Origin: Nocardia vermiculata NBRC 100427
Lineage (GTDB): Bacteria > Actinomycetota > Actinomycetes > Mycobacteriales > Mycobacteriaceae
Assembly: GCF_001613265.1 (NCBI RefSeq)
Contig: NZ_BDCA01000006.1
Span: 124,001-188,000 of the forward strand
Direction: 5' to 3'
DNA: 64,000 nucleotides
The notes under the pieces were generated by a model, which was not told the DNA's origin, did no database searches, and worked only from the letters and a program-made list of their open reading frames with translations. A program made the translations under genes and the position numbers. Positions 7,879 to 17,269 of this stretch are shown here, one piece after another; the first letter of the stretch is position 1; each line of letters begins with the position of its first letter.

Positions 7879-9072
7879 ATGACTCGTACCGTCCCCGATT
7901 CCTGTCCGGGCGTGCTGCGTATGCACCAGGCCGCCGACGGCCCCCTGGCCCGCATCCGACTGCCCGGCGGCGTGATCACCCCCGACCAGCTGCGGGCCCT
8001 GGCGGCTGCGGCGGCCGAACTGGGTGACGGCACCCTCGAGCTCACCTCGCGCGGCAATGTCCAGCTCCGAGCGATGCACGATGCCGCGGCGCTCGCCGAG
8101 CGCCTCGAACGGGCCCGACTGCTGCCCGCACCCGGACACGAACGAGTCCGCAATATCGTCGCCTCTCCCCTGTCGGGCCGACGCGGTGGCCGGACCGACG
8201 TGCGCCCGGTAGCCGCCGAACTGGACGCCGCGCTGCAGGCAGCCCCGGAACTGGCCGCACTACCCGGGCGCGTCCTGTTCACCCTCGACGACGGCCGCGG
8301 CGATGTCACCGGTCTCGGTGGGGACATCGGCGTACACGCGGTCGGCACCGACGAATACGCACTCGTGCTCGCCGGACGCGATCACGGGCTCCGGGTCGCC
8401 GCGACACATGTGGTGCCGACGATGCTCGCCGCCGCACACTGCTTCCAGCGCATCCGCGCCGAGCACTGGCGGCTGCGTGAGGTTCCGGGCGGTACCGCCA
8501 CAGTGATAGCGGAACTCGGTCTCGAATCGCGGTCCGAACCACGGACGTTGCCGGTCGACCACGACATTCCGATCGGGTGGCTACCCCAGGACGACGATCG
8601 GGTGGCACTGGGCGCCGCGGTGCCACTCGGCACGCTCGCCGCGCGAACCGCGGAATTCCTCGCCGCGGTCGAGCATCCGATCATCGTGACGCCGTGGCGT
8701 GGTCTGATCCTGGCAGATCTCGACGAATGGACCGCCGAACAGGTAGTGCGGGTGCTCGCACCGATGGGACTGATCTTCGACGCGCACTCACCGTGGCTCG
8801 CCGTCACCGCATGCGCGGGACAACCGGGGTGCGCGAAATCCCGCACCGACGTCCGCGCCGACGCCGCCGCCGCGATCGACACCGGACGGGCCTCGGCGAC
8901 GGGACCGCCGTCACCCGATCGGACCGGGATCGCAGCCGGGGACATACGAGTGGCCGGCCGGCAGCACTGGTCCGGATGCGAACGACGCTGCGGCCGCCCC
9001 ACCGGACCGGTCACCGACATCGTCGCCGAACCCGACGGGTACCGCATCTCCGGAGCAACCGAACAGTCCTGA
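7879..9072 (+). CDS. cobG: Precorrin-3B synthase
   Basis: A 397-residue member of the nitrite/sulfite-reductase ferredoxin-like family. CobG uses O2 to convert precorrin-3A to precorrin-3B, the step defining the aerobic cobalamin pathway. Residues near 71-83 (LELTSRGNVQLR) form the siroheme-reductase-like substrate block. Near the C-terminus TACAGQPGCAKS and SGCERRCGRP provide the four cysteines of the iron-sulfur centre. The ATG is preceded by TAGGCT nine bases upstream, suggesting a short or absent leader. It is the first gene of the plus-strand run cobG-cobH-cobIJ. Confidence 0.93.
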   Translation: MTRTVPDSCPGVLRMHQAADGPLARIRLPGGVITPDQLRALAAAAAELGDGTLELTSRGNVQLRAMHDAAALAERLERARLLPAPGHERVRNIVASPLSGRRGGRTDVRPVAAELDAALQAAPELAALPGRVLFTLDDGRGDVTGLGGDIGVHAVGTDEYALVLAGRDHGLRVAATHVVPTMLAAAHCFQRIRAEHWRLREVPGGTATVIAELGLESRSEPRTLPVDHDIPIGWLPQDDDRVALGAAVPLGTLAARTAEFLAAVEHPIIVTPWRGLILADLDEWTAEQVVRVLAPMGLIFDAHSPWLAVTACAGQPGCAKSRTDVRADAAAAIDTGRASATGPPSPDRTGIAAGDIRVAGRQHWSGCERRCGRPTGPVTDIVAEPDGYRISGATEQS

Positions 9073-9130
9073 CGCAGCGCGGTGACGCCACCCGAGCCCA
9101 CCGTGCCGCACAGGTGCCCCGCAGTTACCG

Positions 9131-9254
9131 CACAACCCTCCATGGTTACGCACGCTGCCGCCTCCGGGCCGTGCTCCCACTGCAGTATCCGATCGCGGCG
9201 TCCACACAACCCTCCATGGTTACGCACGCTGCCGCCTCCGGGCCGTGCTCCCAC
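9131..9254 (-). repeat. Two direct 50-bp repeats (MIRU-like, minus orientation)
   Basis: Two identical 50-bp copies, 9131-9180 and 9205-9254, start 74 bp apart in the cobG-cobH gap. Each begins CACAACCCTCCATGGTTACG and ends GTGCTCCCAC. On the minus strand each reads GTGGGAGCACGG, then a core resembling GGAGGCGGCAGCGTGCGTAA. That core matches, with three differences in 26 bases, the repeats found on the plus strand downstream of cobH. Confidence 0.9.
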
Positions 9255-9270
9255 CGCTAGGGTGGTCGCC

Positions 9271-9906
9271 ATGTCCGATGTGCGTACCAGCTATCTCACC
9301 GACGGGGCCGAGATCTATCGGCGTTCGTTCGCGACCATCCGGGACGAGGCCGACCTGGCCCGGTTTCCGGCCGATGTCGCGCAAGTGGTGGTGCGCATGA
9401 TCCACGCCTGCGGGCAGGTCGATCTGACCACCGACGTCTCGCACACCCCGCAGGTGGTTGCGGCGGCCCGCGGTGCGCTGCGCGCGGGTGCTCCCATCCT
9501 GTGTGACGCCACCATGGTCGCCTCGGGCGTCACCCGCAAGCGGCTACCGGCCGACAACGAGGTGTTGTGCCTGCTCGCCGACCCCCGGGTGCCGGAGCTG
9601 GCGCGGCGGATGGGAAATACCAGATCCGCTGCAGCGCTGGAACTGTGGCGCGACCGGCTCGCCGGGGCCGTGGTCGCGATCGGCAACGCGCCCACCGCAC
9701 TGTTTCACCTGCTCGACATGCTCGACGCCGGTGCGCCGCGTCCGGCCGCGATCCTCGGCATCCCGGTCGGCTTCATCGGCGCCGCCGAATCCAAACAGGC
9801 GCTCGCCGAGTACAGCGGCGTCGACTACCTCACCGTCCACGGCCGGCGCGGCGGCAGCGCGATCACCGCCGCCGCCCTCAACGCCATCGCGAGTGAGCAG
9901 GAGTGA
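9271..9906 (+). CDS. cobH: Precorrin-8X methylmutase
   Basis: A 211-residue enzyme that moves the C-11 methyl to C-12, forming hydrogenobyrinic acid. H45 in the motif MIHACGQVD is the expected catalytic histidine. [16 protein letters not shown] and [12 protein letters not shown] are conserved family blocks. I use the ATG at 9271; an upstream in-frame extension would run through the 50-bp repeats. The stop TGA overlaps the first GTG of the next repeat as GTGA. It lies between cobG and cobIJ, consistent with one operon. Confidence 0.95.
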   Translation: MSDVRTSYLTDGAEIYRRSFATIRDEADLARFPADVAQVVVRMIHACGQVDLTTDVSHTPQVVAAARGALRAGAPILCDATMVASGVTRKRLPADNEVLCLLADPRVPELARRMGNTRSAAALELWRDRLAGAVVAIGNAPTALFHLLDMLDAGAPRPAAILGIPVGFIGAAESKQALAEYSGVDYLTVHGRRGGSAITAAALNAIASEQE

Positions 9907-10012
9907 ACGATCAGGGCGCGGAGGAGGCAGCGGGCGTAACCACGCAGCGTCCCAGTGAACTCCTCGACACACACAGCGTGAACGATCAAGGCGTGCAGGA
10001 GGCAGCGGGCGT
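9903..10012 (+). repeat. Tandem MIRU-like repeats between cobH and cobIJ
   Basis: Two 35-base copies (9903-9937 and 9978-10012) differ at three positions and start 75 bp apart. Each begins GTGAACGATC and carries GGAGGCAGCGGGCGT. The first overlaps the cobH stop as GTGA. The second ends at the cobIJ GTG and supplies its AGGAGG ribosome site, eight bases before it. The unit stays open in frame with cobIJ. This layout resembles mycobacterial MIRU elements in operon gaps; common descent is not claimed. Confidence 0.85.
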
Positions 10013-11618
10013 GAGCCGGCACCACGTTCCCGGCAAGTTGTGGGGCGTCGGCCTCGGGCCCGGCGATCCCGAACTTGTGACGGTGAAGGCGGCACGGGTC
10101 ATCGAGAACGCCGACGTCATCGCGTTTCACAGCGCACGGCACGGCCGCAGCATTTCCCGGTCGATTGCCGCGCCGTACATGCGGCCCGGCCAGCTGGAGG
10201 AACATCTCGTCTATCCGGTGACCACCGAGACCACCGATCATCCGGGTGGATATCAGGGCGCGATCGACGAGTTCTATGCGCAGGCCGCCGAGGTGCTGGC
10301 CGCGCATCTGGCGGCGGGCCGCAGCGTGGCGCTGCTGGCGGCGGGCGATCCGTTGTTCTACAGCTCCTACATGCATATGCACCGGCGGCTGGCCGACCGG
10401 TTCCCGGCCGAGATCATCCCGGGCGTCACCTCGGTGAGTGCGGCGTCGGCCGCGCTGGGAACTCCTCTCGTGGAAGGGGAACAGGTGCTCACGGTGTTGC
10501 CCGGCACGATGCCGCCGGATCAGCTCGCCGAACGCCTGGCCGGCACCGACGCCGCGGCCGTCATGAAGCTCGGGCGTACCTATCCCGGTGTGCGGCAAGC
10601 ACTGTCGCAGGCGGGCCGGCTCGACGACGCCTTCTACGTGGAACGGGCCAGCACCGGCCGGCAACGGGTACTGCGCGCCGCCGACGTCGCCGACGACGAG
10701 GTCCCCTACTTCGCCGTCGCCGTGGTTCCCGGCCCGGCACCGACCACCGAGATCCCGCTCACCCGCCACGGTGCCCCCCACTCCGAGACCGCCGCGCGGC
10801 CCGAGGTTTCTCCTCGGCCCGAGGTGCTTGCGGGTGAGGTGGTCGTGGTCGGGTTGGGGCCCGGATCACCGCAGTGGACCACTCCGGAGGTCACCCGCGC
10901 GCTAGCGGCGGCAACCGACATCGTCGGCTACACGACCTATGTGAACCGGGTGCCGGTCCGCCCGGGGCAGCGCCGCCATCTCAGCGACAACCGGGTCGAG
11001 TCCGAACGTGCCGCGATGGCCCTGGATCTGGCGAAGTCCGGCGCCCGGGTGGTCGTCGTCTCCTCCGGCGATCCGGGTGTGTTCGCGATGGCCGCGGCGG
11101 TGATCGAGGAGTCCGCCGATCCGCAGTGGCGCGACGTTCCGGTGCGGGTGTTGCCGGGTGTCACCGCAGCGAGCGCTGTCGCTGCACGGATCGGAGCGCC
11201 GCTCGGCCACGACTTCGCGATGATCTCGCTGTCGGATCGGCTCAAGCCCTGGGACACGGTGGCGGCCCGGATCGCCGCGGCCGCAGCCGCGGATATGGCC
11301 ATCGCGATCTACAACCCGGCCTCGAGTCAGCGCCGGTGGCAGGTCGCCGCACTGCGCGACATCCTGCTCGAACACCGCGCACCGCAGACTCCGGTGGTCT
11401 TGGGCCGCGATGTCGGCGGACCGTCGGAATCTGTCCGCGCCACCACGCTGGCGGCTCTGGACCCGGCCGAGGTCGATATGCGCACCCTGCTCGTCATCGG
11501 CGCCTCCACCACCGTCGCGGTGGATACGCCCACCGGACCCCGGGTCTACACCTCACGCCGGTACGGCCCGCAGCCCACCACCTACGACGCCACGGCATCG
11601 CCATCGGCATCGCGATAG
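10011..11618 (+). CDS. cobIJ: Fused precorrin-2 C20- and precorrin-3B C17-methyltransferase (CobIJ)
   Basis: A 535-residue fusion of two SAM-dependent tetrapyrrole methylases. The first half opens with KLWGVGLGPGDPELVTVKAA (CobI) and has LLAAGDPLFYSS and IIPGVTSVSAASA. The second half opens near residue 250 with VVVVGLGPGSPQWTTPE (CobJ) and has VVSSGDPGVFAMAA and VLPGVTAASAVAA. I chose the GTG at 10011, which has AGGAGG eight bases upstream and fits the family N-terminus. In-frame GTGs at 9978 and 9903 lie in the repeats. The CobI-CobJ fusion also occurs in M. tuberculosis. The C-terminal 20 residues are low-complexity Ser/Thr/Ala. Confidence 0.94.
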   Translation: MSRHHVPGKLWGVGLGPGDPELVTVKAARVIENADVIAFHSARHGRSISRSIAAPYMRPGQLEEHLVYPVTTETTDHPGGYQGAIDEFYAQAAEVLAAHLAAGRSVALLAAGDPLFYSSYMHMHRRLADRFPAEIIPGVTSVSAASAALGTPLVEGEQVLTVLPGTMPPDQLAERLAGTDAAAVMKLGRTYPGVRQALSQAGRLDDAFYVERASTGRQRVLRAADVADDEVPYFAVAVVPGPAPTTEIPLTRHGAPHSETAARPEVSPRPEVLAGEVVVVGLGPGSPQWTTPEVTRALAAATDIVGYTTYVNRVPVRPGQRRHLSDNRVESERAAMALDLAKSGARVVVVSSGDPGVFAMAAAVIEESADPQWRDVPVRVLPGVTAASAVAARIGAPLGHDFAMISLSDRLKPWDTVAARIAAAAAADMAIAIYNPASSQRRWQVAALRDILLEHRAPQTPVVLGRDVGGPSESVRATTLAALDPAEVDMRTLLVIGASTTVAVDTPTGPRVYTSRRYGPQPTTYDATASPSASR

Positions 11619-11679
11619 CCTCCGCGCGAGCTGCTGCGGCCGAGTTGACACACCTGGGTGTGCATCGCCGACCTCGATG

Positions 11680-12498
11680 CTAGATGCCTTCGAGGCCGAC
11701 GACGGGACCGTCAGTCTCGGCCGGGATGCGGTCTCGGCCGGAGCGCGCGCACAGCCAATCCCACGCTCCTGCAACGGTATCGGTGTGGTCCGCTCCGGCC
11801 GGCAGCGGTGGCCGGTCGACCACGATGACCGGGATGCCTTCGTGCCGTGCAGCGGTCATTTTGGCCTCGGTGAGATCGCCACCGCTGTCCTTGGTCAGGA
11901 GCGCGTCGATCCGATGTTCGCGCAGCAGTGCGATTTCCTGTTCCACCGTGAACGGACCGCGCGCCAGCAGCAGCAGATGCTGCGGCGGCACCGGTCCGGT
12001 CGGCGGGTCGATGGCCCGGATCAGGAACCAGGTCTCGTCGAGATCGGCGAACTCACCCACATGCTGGCGTCCGATGGTGAGAAAGACTCGCTCGAAACCG
12101 GCAGCGGCCGCCGCGGCCGCCGCCATGTCGGGAACCCGCAGCCAGTGGTCGTCGGGCTGTTGTGGCCAGCCCGGCCGGCGCAGCTGCAGGATCGGCACTC
12201 CGGTCATGCGGGCGGCCTGGGCCGCGTGCGCGGATATGGTGGCGGCGAACGGATGGGTGGCGTCGACGATGACCTCGATCCCGTTGTCGGCCAGCCAGTC
12301 CCGCAGACCTCGCACACCGCCGAAACCGCCGACGCGAACGGCGCCGGCGGGTAGTACGGGCCGGGCCACCCGCCCGGCAAGCGAGGACACGACGTCGAAA
12401 CCCCGTTCGCCGGTGGCGAGGCCGGCCAGCTGCCGGGCTTCCCGCGTACCACCCAATATCAGAACCTTCAGTGCTGCTCCGATTTCGTCACCACCCAT
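11680..12498 (-). CDS. cobK: Precorrin-6A reductase
   Basis: A 272-residue NADPH-dependent reductase of the corrin ring. [16 protein letters not shown] is the nucleotide-binding start; VIVDATHPFAATIS, FLTIGRQHVGEF and LLTKDSGG are CobK/CbiJ motifs. The ATG at 12496-12498 overlaps the end of cobL by 31 bases, so the pair is probably translationally coupled. A CTG directly at the cobL stop is another possible start. In M. tuberculosis cobM lies between cobK and cobL; here it is absent. Confidence 0.93.
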   Translation of the reverse strand: MGGDEIGAALKVLILGGTREARQLAGLATGERGFDVVSSLAGRVARPVLPAGAVRVGGFGGVRGLRDWLADNGIEVIVDATHPFAATISAHAAQAARMTGVPILQLRRPGWPQQPDDHWLRVPDMAAAAAAAAGFERVFLTIGRQHVGEFADLDETWFLIRAIDPPTGPVPPQHLLLLARGPFTVEQEIALLREHRIDALLTKDSGGDLTEAKMTAARHEGIPVIVVDRPPLPAGADHTDTVAGAWDWLCARSGRDRIPAETDGPVVGLEGI

Positions 12499-13691
12499 TG
12501 CGCAACCGGCAACTGTGGTCGCCACGCGGTGAACCCGCCCAGCGCCCCCGCCCGGTATATCTGGAACTTTCGGAGTGCACCACCGTAGGTGGCGGCCCAG
12601 TTCACCAGCAACGCTTCCGATTCCGCGGTCACCGCGTTGGCCACCAGCCGCCCGCCCACGGGCAGCCGCGCCCAGCAGGCCGCGAAGACCCCGTCCTGGG
12701 TCAGTCCACCGCCGAGGAATATCGCATCAGGACCGGCCACATCACCGGCGGCCAGCGCCTCCAGCACCGCACCGCGCACGACCACCGCCGGCACTCCGAG
12801 CGCCGTCGCGTTGCTGCCGATCCGGTCGCGCCGCGCGGCATCGCGCTCGAAGCTGATCGCACGACAGTCCGGGTGTGTACGACACCATTCGATCGCTATG
12901 GTTCCCGAGCCGCCGCCCACATCCCACAACAGTTCTCCCGGTGCGGGAGCGAGCGCCGTGAGAGACAGCGCGCGTACCTCTGCCTTGGTCAACTGGCCGT
13001 CGCCGCCGTAGCGCGCGTCGGACAGCCCGGGGAGCCTGGTCAGCCGGGGCGCATCCGGATCGCGGACTGCTTCGACGGCGATCAGATTCAGCGGATCTCC
13101 CGGTGGTGGTGTCCATTGCGCCGCGGTCGAGGCAACCGCCCGCTCACGGGGACCGCCCAGTTGCTCCAGCACTGTCATCCGGGACTGACCGAAGCCGTTG
13201 CCGCGCAGCAGGTCTGCCACTTGCGACGGAGAATGCTCATCCGCGCTCAGGACCAGCAGCCGCCGTCCGTCGGACAGTTCGGGCAGCACCGTCTCGACGG
13301 GACGCCCGACGACACTCACCACGGGGGTGTGCGCACTGGCCCAGCCGAGCCGGGCACAGGCCAGCGCCGCGGACGAGGGCTGCGGATATACCCGGATCCC
13401 GTGCGGTCCCAGCATTCTGGCCAGCGTGACACCGATCCCGTAGAACATCGGGTCGCCGCTGGCCAGCACACAGACGCGGCGGTCACGGTGACGGTCGAGC
13501 AGTTCCGCGAGCGCCGGCAACAGCGGGCTGGGCCAGCGTTCCCGCCGTGCACCGGTAGCGTCCGCGGGCACCAGATCCAGTTGCCGCGCCGAACCGAGTA
13601 CCACCTGTGCGTCACTCACCTGCTTCCGGGCGGCGGCAGCCACACCGGTCCAGCCGTCGGCGCCGATTCCGACGACCACGATCGGCGCCAT
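12468..13691 (-). CDS. cobL: Precorrin-6Y C5,15-methyltransferase (decarboxylating), CbiE-CbiT fusion
   Basis: A 407-residue bifunctional enzyme. Residues 1-200 are a tetrapyrrole methylase ([27 protein letters not shown]). Residues 225-400 are a Rossmann methyltransferase of the CbiT type ([18 protein letters not shown], then FLGGGLT). Together they methylate C-5 and C-15 and decarboxylate C-12 of precorrin-6B. It overlaps cobK downstream and abuts the SDR gene upstream: the SDR stop at 13691-13693 shares one base with the cobL start. This indicates one SDR-cobL-cobK transcript. Confidence 0.94.
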   Translation of the reverse strand: MAPIVVVGIGADGWTGVAAAARKQVSDAQVVLGSARQLDLVPADATGARRERWPSPLLPALAELLDRHRDRRVCVLASGDPMFYGIGVTLARMLGPHGIRVYPQPSSAALACARLGWASAHTPVVSVVGRPVETVLPELSDGRRLLVLSADEHSPSQVADLLRGNGFGQSRMTVLEQLGGPRERAVASTAAQWTPPPGDPLNLIAVEAVRDPDAPRLTRLPGLSDARYGGDGQLTKAEVRALSLTALAPAPGELLWDVGGGSGTIAIEWCRTHPDCRAISFERDAARRDRIGSNATALGVPAVVVRGAVLEALAAGDVAGPDAIFLGGGLTQDGVFAACWARLPVGGRLVANAVTAESEALLVNWAATYGGALRKFQIYRAGALGGFTAWRPQLPVAQWVVTKSEQH

Positions 13692-14446
13692 CAGCGCGGC
13701 ATCCGGCGCCAGAGTGCGCGCGGAACCAGCCGCGCCACCACGTAGGCCGCGCCGAGTGCCCGCGGCACCCAGATCTGCCCGGTCCGCCGGCGCAGACCCG
13801 TCACCACGGCCTCGGCCACCTGATCCGGTGTCCGCGACAGCGGTGCCGGGCTCATCCCCGCCGTCATCCGTCCGATCACGAAACCGCTGCGCACCAGCAA
13901 CAGGTGCACCCCACTACCGTGCAACGCATCCGACAGGCCGGAGGCGAATCCGTGCAGTCCGGCCTTGCCCGAACCGTAGACGTAGTTGGCACGCCGAACC
14001 CGGACCCCGGCGACCGATCCGAATACCACCAGCTGGCCACTTCCCTGGGCGCGCAACAGATTCGCCAGCACCGTGAGCACGTTCACCTGGGCGATGAAAT
14101 CGGTCTGCAGTACCGCCACCGCCGCGGCCGGGTCCCGTTCCGCGGCGGCCTGGTCACCCAGCACGCCGAAGGCGAGGACGGCGACCCCGATGCGCCCGTG
14201 TTCGGCTGCCACCTGCTCCAGCAGCGGCTGATGACTGCCGAGATCGTCGGCATCGAATTCCACGGTGTGCACCGCGCGGGCGCCGGCGCCACGCAGCTCT
14301 GCGCATTCGGCCGCGAGATCGGCGCTGCGTCGCGCCGCGAGGATCACGTCTCGACCGGCGCAGATCCGCCGCACCACTTCCAGGCCTATTTCACTACGCC
14401 CGCCGAGCAGCACGATCACACCGTCGTCGACATCCCGCACAACCAT
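13691..14446 (-). CDS. SDR-family reductase resembling DprE2 (Rv2073c position)
   Basis: A 251-residue short-chain dehydrogenase. [10 protein letters not shown] is a variant dinucleotide-binding motif and YVYGSGKAG supplies the Tyr and Lys of the active site. The blocks [38 protein letters not shown] and the [13 protein letters not shown] end resemble DprE2, the keto-reductase of decaprenylphosphoryl arabinose synthesis. Gene order next to cobL matches Rv2073c instead, so I read it as a DprE2-like paralogue, not the housekeeping enzyme. The start at 14444-14446 gives the expected length. Substrate unknown. Confidence 0.8.
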   Translation of the reverse strand: MVVRDVDDGVIVLLGGRSEIGLEVVRRICAGRDVILAARRSADLAAECAELRGAGARAVHTVEFDADDLGSHQPLLEQVAAEHGRIGVAVLAFGVLGDQAAAERDPAAAVAVLQTDFIAQVNVLTVLANLLRAQGSGQLVVFGSVAGVRVRRANYVYGSGKAGLHGFASGLSDALHGSGVHLLLVRSGFVIGRMTAGMSPAPLSRTPDQVAEAVVTGLRRRTGQIWVPRALGAAYVVARLVPRALWRRMPR

Positions 14447-14560
14447 GGCGCTCAGTGTGCCACCGCCCGCCGCCGACCTCGCGACACGGATCACCCTCGA
14501 CCGGTGCTCCGGGCCCACCCGCACCCCTACCGTCGTACCGCCGATTGCTACCGTCGCGTC

Positions 14561-14971
14561 ATGACCAGCACCGCCGCCGAGCGCGTCGACCTGTCGGCGA
14601 GCGCCTCGGAATTCGTCACCGAACGACATCTGGCCACACTCACCACGTTGCGTGCCGACGGCACTCCGCATGTCGTCGCGATCGGGTTCACCTGGGATCC
14701 GGAGGCCGGTATCGCCCGCGTGATCACCGACGGCTCCAGCACCAAGGCCCGCAATGTACGGCGTTCCGGATACGCGGCACTGAGCCAGGTCGACGGGCCG
14801 CGGTGGTTGACCCTGGAGGGCCCGGCCGAGGTGTGGACCGAGCCCGAGCGCGTCGCCGAGGCCGAGCACCGCTATGCCCGGCGCTACCGCACACCGCGGG
14901 AGAACCCGACCCGCGTCGTCATCGCGGTGCGAGCCACCCGCGTGTTGTCGAGCAGCACCTTGCGCGGCTGA
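14561..14971 (+). CDS. F420H2-dependent biliverdin reductase-like protein (Rv2074 family)
   Basis: A 136-residue split-barrel protein. [35 protein letters not shown] and [14 protein letters not shown] correspond closely, from memory, to M. tuberculosis Rv2074, which reduces biliverdin to bilirubin with F420H2. The ATG follows CTACCGTCGCGTC without a clear ribosome site, suggesting a leaderless message. It is divergent from the DprE2-like gene, as in M. tuberculosis. Family membership is firm; the substrate is carried over from the homologue. Confidence 0.85.
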   Translation: MTSTAAERVDLSASASEFVTERHLATLTTLRADGTPHVVAIGFTWDPEAGIARVITDGSSTKARNVRRSGYAALSQVDGPRWLTLEGPAEVWTEPERVAEAEHRYARRYRTPRENPTRVVIAVRATRVLSSSTLRG

Positions 14972-15001
14972 TCGGCGTTCAGAACGCAGATACGGGAGGG
15001 C

Positions 15002-16129
15002 CTACAGCACCGCCAGTCCGTGTGGCCGGTGGTTCACCGATTCGACACCGTCCTCGGTGACCACGACGATGTCCTCGATCCGAGCGCCCCATTCACCGTC
15101 GAAGTAGATGCCGGGCTCGATGCTGAAGGCCATACCCGCGCGCAGCACGATGTCGTTGCCGTCCACGACATACGGTTCCTCGTGTACCGACAACCCGATG
15201 CCGTGACCGGTGCGGTGGATGAACTCCGCCCCGAATCCGGCCTCGGTCAACACCTTCCGTGCCGCGGCATCCACCGAGGCTGCGGTGACTCCCGGGCGTA
15301 CGGCAGCGACCGCGGCAGCCTGGGCACGTTCCAGTACGGCGTAGCGCTCCGCGATCTCCGGGTCGGGTTCGCCCAGCACGTAGGTACGGGTCGAATCGGA
15401 GAAGTAGCCCGGTTCCACCGGGCCGCCGATATCGATCACCACCACATCCCCGGGCTCGACGACGCGGCCGGATTCGGCATGGTGTGGGTTGGCACCGTTG
15501 GGTCCGCTGCCCACGATCACGAAATCGGCGTCGAGGTGCCCCTCGGCCACGATGGCCGCCCGGATATCTGCCGCGATATCGGCCTCGGTACGCCCGGTCC
15601 GTAGCCACTCTCCCATCCGGGCGTGAACGCGATCGATGGCGGCGCCGGCACGGCGCAAGGCATCGATCTCGGCGGAGTCCTTGGTCATCCGCAACTCGCG
15701 CAGGATCGGGGTGGCCGACACCGGCAGCGCGGTCAACGCGTCGGCGATCGGCAGCAGATGCAGCGCCGGCATGGAATCCGCGACCGCGACCCGGGCGCCG
15801 GCGTTGAGCGTGGATTTCACGACCCCGTACGGATCCACGCCGTCGACCCAGGGGACCAGGTGGATGCCGAGCTCCGCGGCGGCCGAACCGTCCAGCGCCG
15901 CCAGTTCGAGTTTCGGCAGCACCACCGACGGCGTCTCGCCGCTGGCGGGCACGATCAGGCAGGTCAGCCGTTCGAACGACTGCGCGGCCGAGCCCAGCAG
16001 ATAGCGCAGATCCGGCCCCGGTGTGATCAGCAATGCGTCCAGATGTGCCGCACGGGTCAGCTCCGCCGCCCGCTCCAGCCGCCTGCCGTAGATTTCGGCA
16101 CCGAACCGTGACTCCGTCTGTGCGCTCAT
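15002..16129 (-). CDS. pepQ: M24 Xaa-Pro dipeptidase/aminopeptidase
   Basis: A 375-residue creatinase-fold metallopeptidase. The N-terminal half is the creatinase-like domain. The C-terminal half has the dinuclear metal site: [20 protein letters not shown] (two Asp), [12 protein letters not shown] (His), FSIEPGIYF (Glu) and ARIEDIVVV (Glu). It probably cleaves X-Pro peptides in the cytosol. It is divergent from the 5'-3' exonuclease gene, as I recall for Rv2089c/Rv2090. Family certain; peptide preference unproven. Confidence 0.9.
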   Translation of the reverse strand: MSAQTESRFGAEIYGRRLERAAELTRAAHLDALLITPGPDLRYLLGSAAQSFERLTCLIVPASGETPSVVLPKLELAALDGSAAAELGIHLVPWVDGVDPYGVVKSTLNAGARVAVADSMPALHLLPIADALTALPVSATPILRELRMTKDSAEIDALRRAGAAIDRVHARMGEWLRTGRTEADIAADIRAAIVAEGHLDADFVIVGSGPNGANPHHAESGRVVEPGDVVVIDIGGPVEPGYFSDSTRTYVLGEPDPEIAERYAVLERAQAAAVAAVRPGVTAASVDAAARKVLTEAGFGAEFIHRTGHGIGLSVHEEPYVVDGNDIVLRAGMAFSIEPGIYFDGEWGARIEDIVVVTEDGVESVNHRPHGLAVL

Positions 16130-16200
16130 GGAATACGACGTTACCCGCCGGTGGTCCCAGCGGTAGCGATCGCACCGTCCGCTCCGGGTCGTGCCCGCGC

Positions 16201-16223
16201 CTGTCGGTGCGGCCCGGTAGCGT
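16201..16223 (+). promoter_or_regulatory. Candidate PafBC-type (RecA-NDp-like) promoter of the exonuclease gene
   Basis: CTGTCGGTGC (16201-16210), seven bases, then TAGCGT (16218-16223). This resembles the mycobacterial damage promoter TTGTCRGTGG with a TAnnnT -10. The expected start site falls at or next to the ATG at 16231, giving a leaderless transcript. Binding by PafBC is inferred. Confidence 0.55.
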
Positions 16224-16230
16224 CTGCAGC

Positions 16231-17199
16231 ATGCTCACCTCCAGTGCGAGTGACCGGCCGTTGTTGCTGCTCGACGGTGCCGGCCTGTGGTTCCGGGCGT
16301 TCTACGCGATTCCCGAGAAGATCACCGCGCCCGACGGGCGACCGGTCAACGCGCTGCGCGGATTCACCGATATGGTCGCCGCGCTCATCACCCGGCACCG
16401 GCCCGGGCGATTGGTCGTCTGTCTGGATCTCGACTGGCGCCCGGCCTTCCGGGTCGACTTGCTGCCCTCCTACAAGGCCCACCGCCTCGACACCACCGCG
16501 GCCGACCCGGGCGCCGAAGAGGTCCCCGACACCCTGACACCGCAGGTCGACATGATCGCCGAGATGCTCGCCGCCGCCGGAATCGCCACCGCCGGTGCGG
16601 CCGGACTCGAAGCCGACGACGTGATCGGCACCCTGGCGACGCGAGAACGCGACAACGAGGTGATCGTCGTCAGCGGCGACCGGGACCTGCTGCAACTGGT
16701 ACGCGACGACAGCCCACCGGTCCGGGTGTTCTACGTGGGCCGCGGCCTGGCCAAGGCCGAACTGTTCGGGCCGGCCGAGGTCGCCGCGAAATACGGTGTC
16801 CCCGTGGAGCATGCGGGCCCGGCGTATGCGGATATGGCGACTCTGCGCGGCGACGCCTCCGACGGTCTGCCCGGCGTCGCCGGTATCGGCGACAAATCCG
16901 CGGCTACCCTCATCTCACGGTTCGGTTCCCTCGAGGCGCTGCTCGAGGCGGTCGCCGATCCGGAGGCGAATCTGGCGCGCGGCATCCGGGCGAAACTCGT
17001 CGCGGCACAGGATTATCTGCAGGTGGCGGCGCCGGTCGTACGAGTCGTCCGCGACGCCGAGGTGACGATGTCCGGCCCGGATCCGCTCCCCGGCGAGCCT
17101 GCAGACATCGAACAGTTGCGGGCACTGGCAACCGGATACAACGCCGAGAGCCCCGTTGAACGCCTCATTTCGGCCATGGCAGCGAATTCCCGGAGCTGA
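16231..17199 (+). CDS. Stand-alone 5'-3' exonuclease (Rv2090-like)
   Basis: A 322-residue protein equivalent to the N-terminal 5'-nuclease domain of DNA polymerase [20 protein letters not shown] opens the PIN-like fold; [24 protein letters not shown] and [12 protein letters not shown] carry metal-binding acidic residues; [20 protein letters not shown] is the helix-hairpin-helix region. It probably removes flaps or RNA primers or acts in repair. A damage-type promoter sequence lies directly upstream and a long hairpin follows the stop. Fold and activity class are strong. Confidence 0.93.
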   Translation: MLTSSASDRPLLLLDGAGLWFRAFYAIPEKITAPDGRPVNALRGFTDMVAALITRHRPGRLVVCLDLDWRPAFRVDLLPSYKAHRLDTTAADPGAEEVPDTLTPQVDMIAEMLAAAGIATAGAAGLEADDVIGTLATRERDNEVIVVSGDRDLLQLVRDDSPPVRVFYVGRGLAKAELFGPAEVAAKYGVPVEHAGPAYADMATLRGDASDGLPGVAGIGDKSAATLISRFGSLEALLEAVADPEANLARGIRAKLVAAQDYLQVAAPVVRVVRDAEVTMSGPDPLPGEPADIEQLRALATGYNAESPVERLISAMAANSRS

Positions 17200-17215
17200 C
17201 GCCGACCGGCATACC

Positions 17216-17263
17216 GACCGGACCCGTGGCGGGCGACGAATTCGCCCGGCACAGGTCCCGGTC
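17216..17263. terminator. Long imperfect hairpin between convergent genes
   Basis: An inner stem CGGGCGA/TCGCCCG (17230-17236, 17242-17248) is extended outward by GACCGG...ACC and GGTCCCGGTC with small mismatches. It sits midway between the exonuclease stop and the convergent membrane-protein stop, so it can serve both strands. Confidence 0.55.
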
Positions 17264-17269
17264 AGGCGA

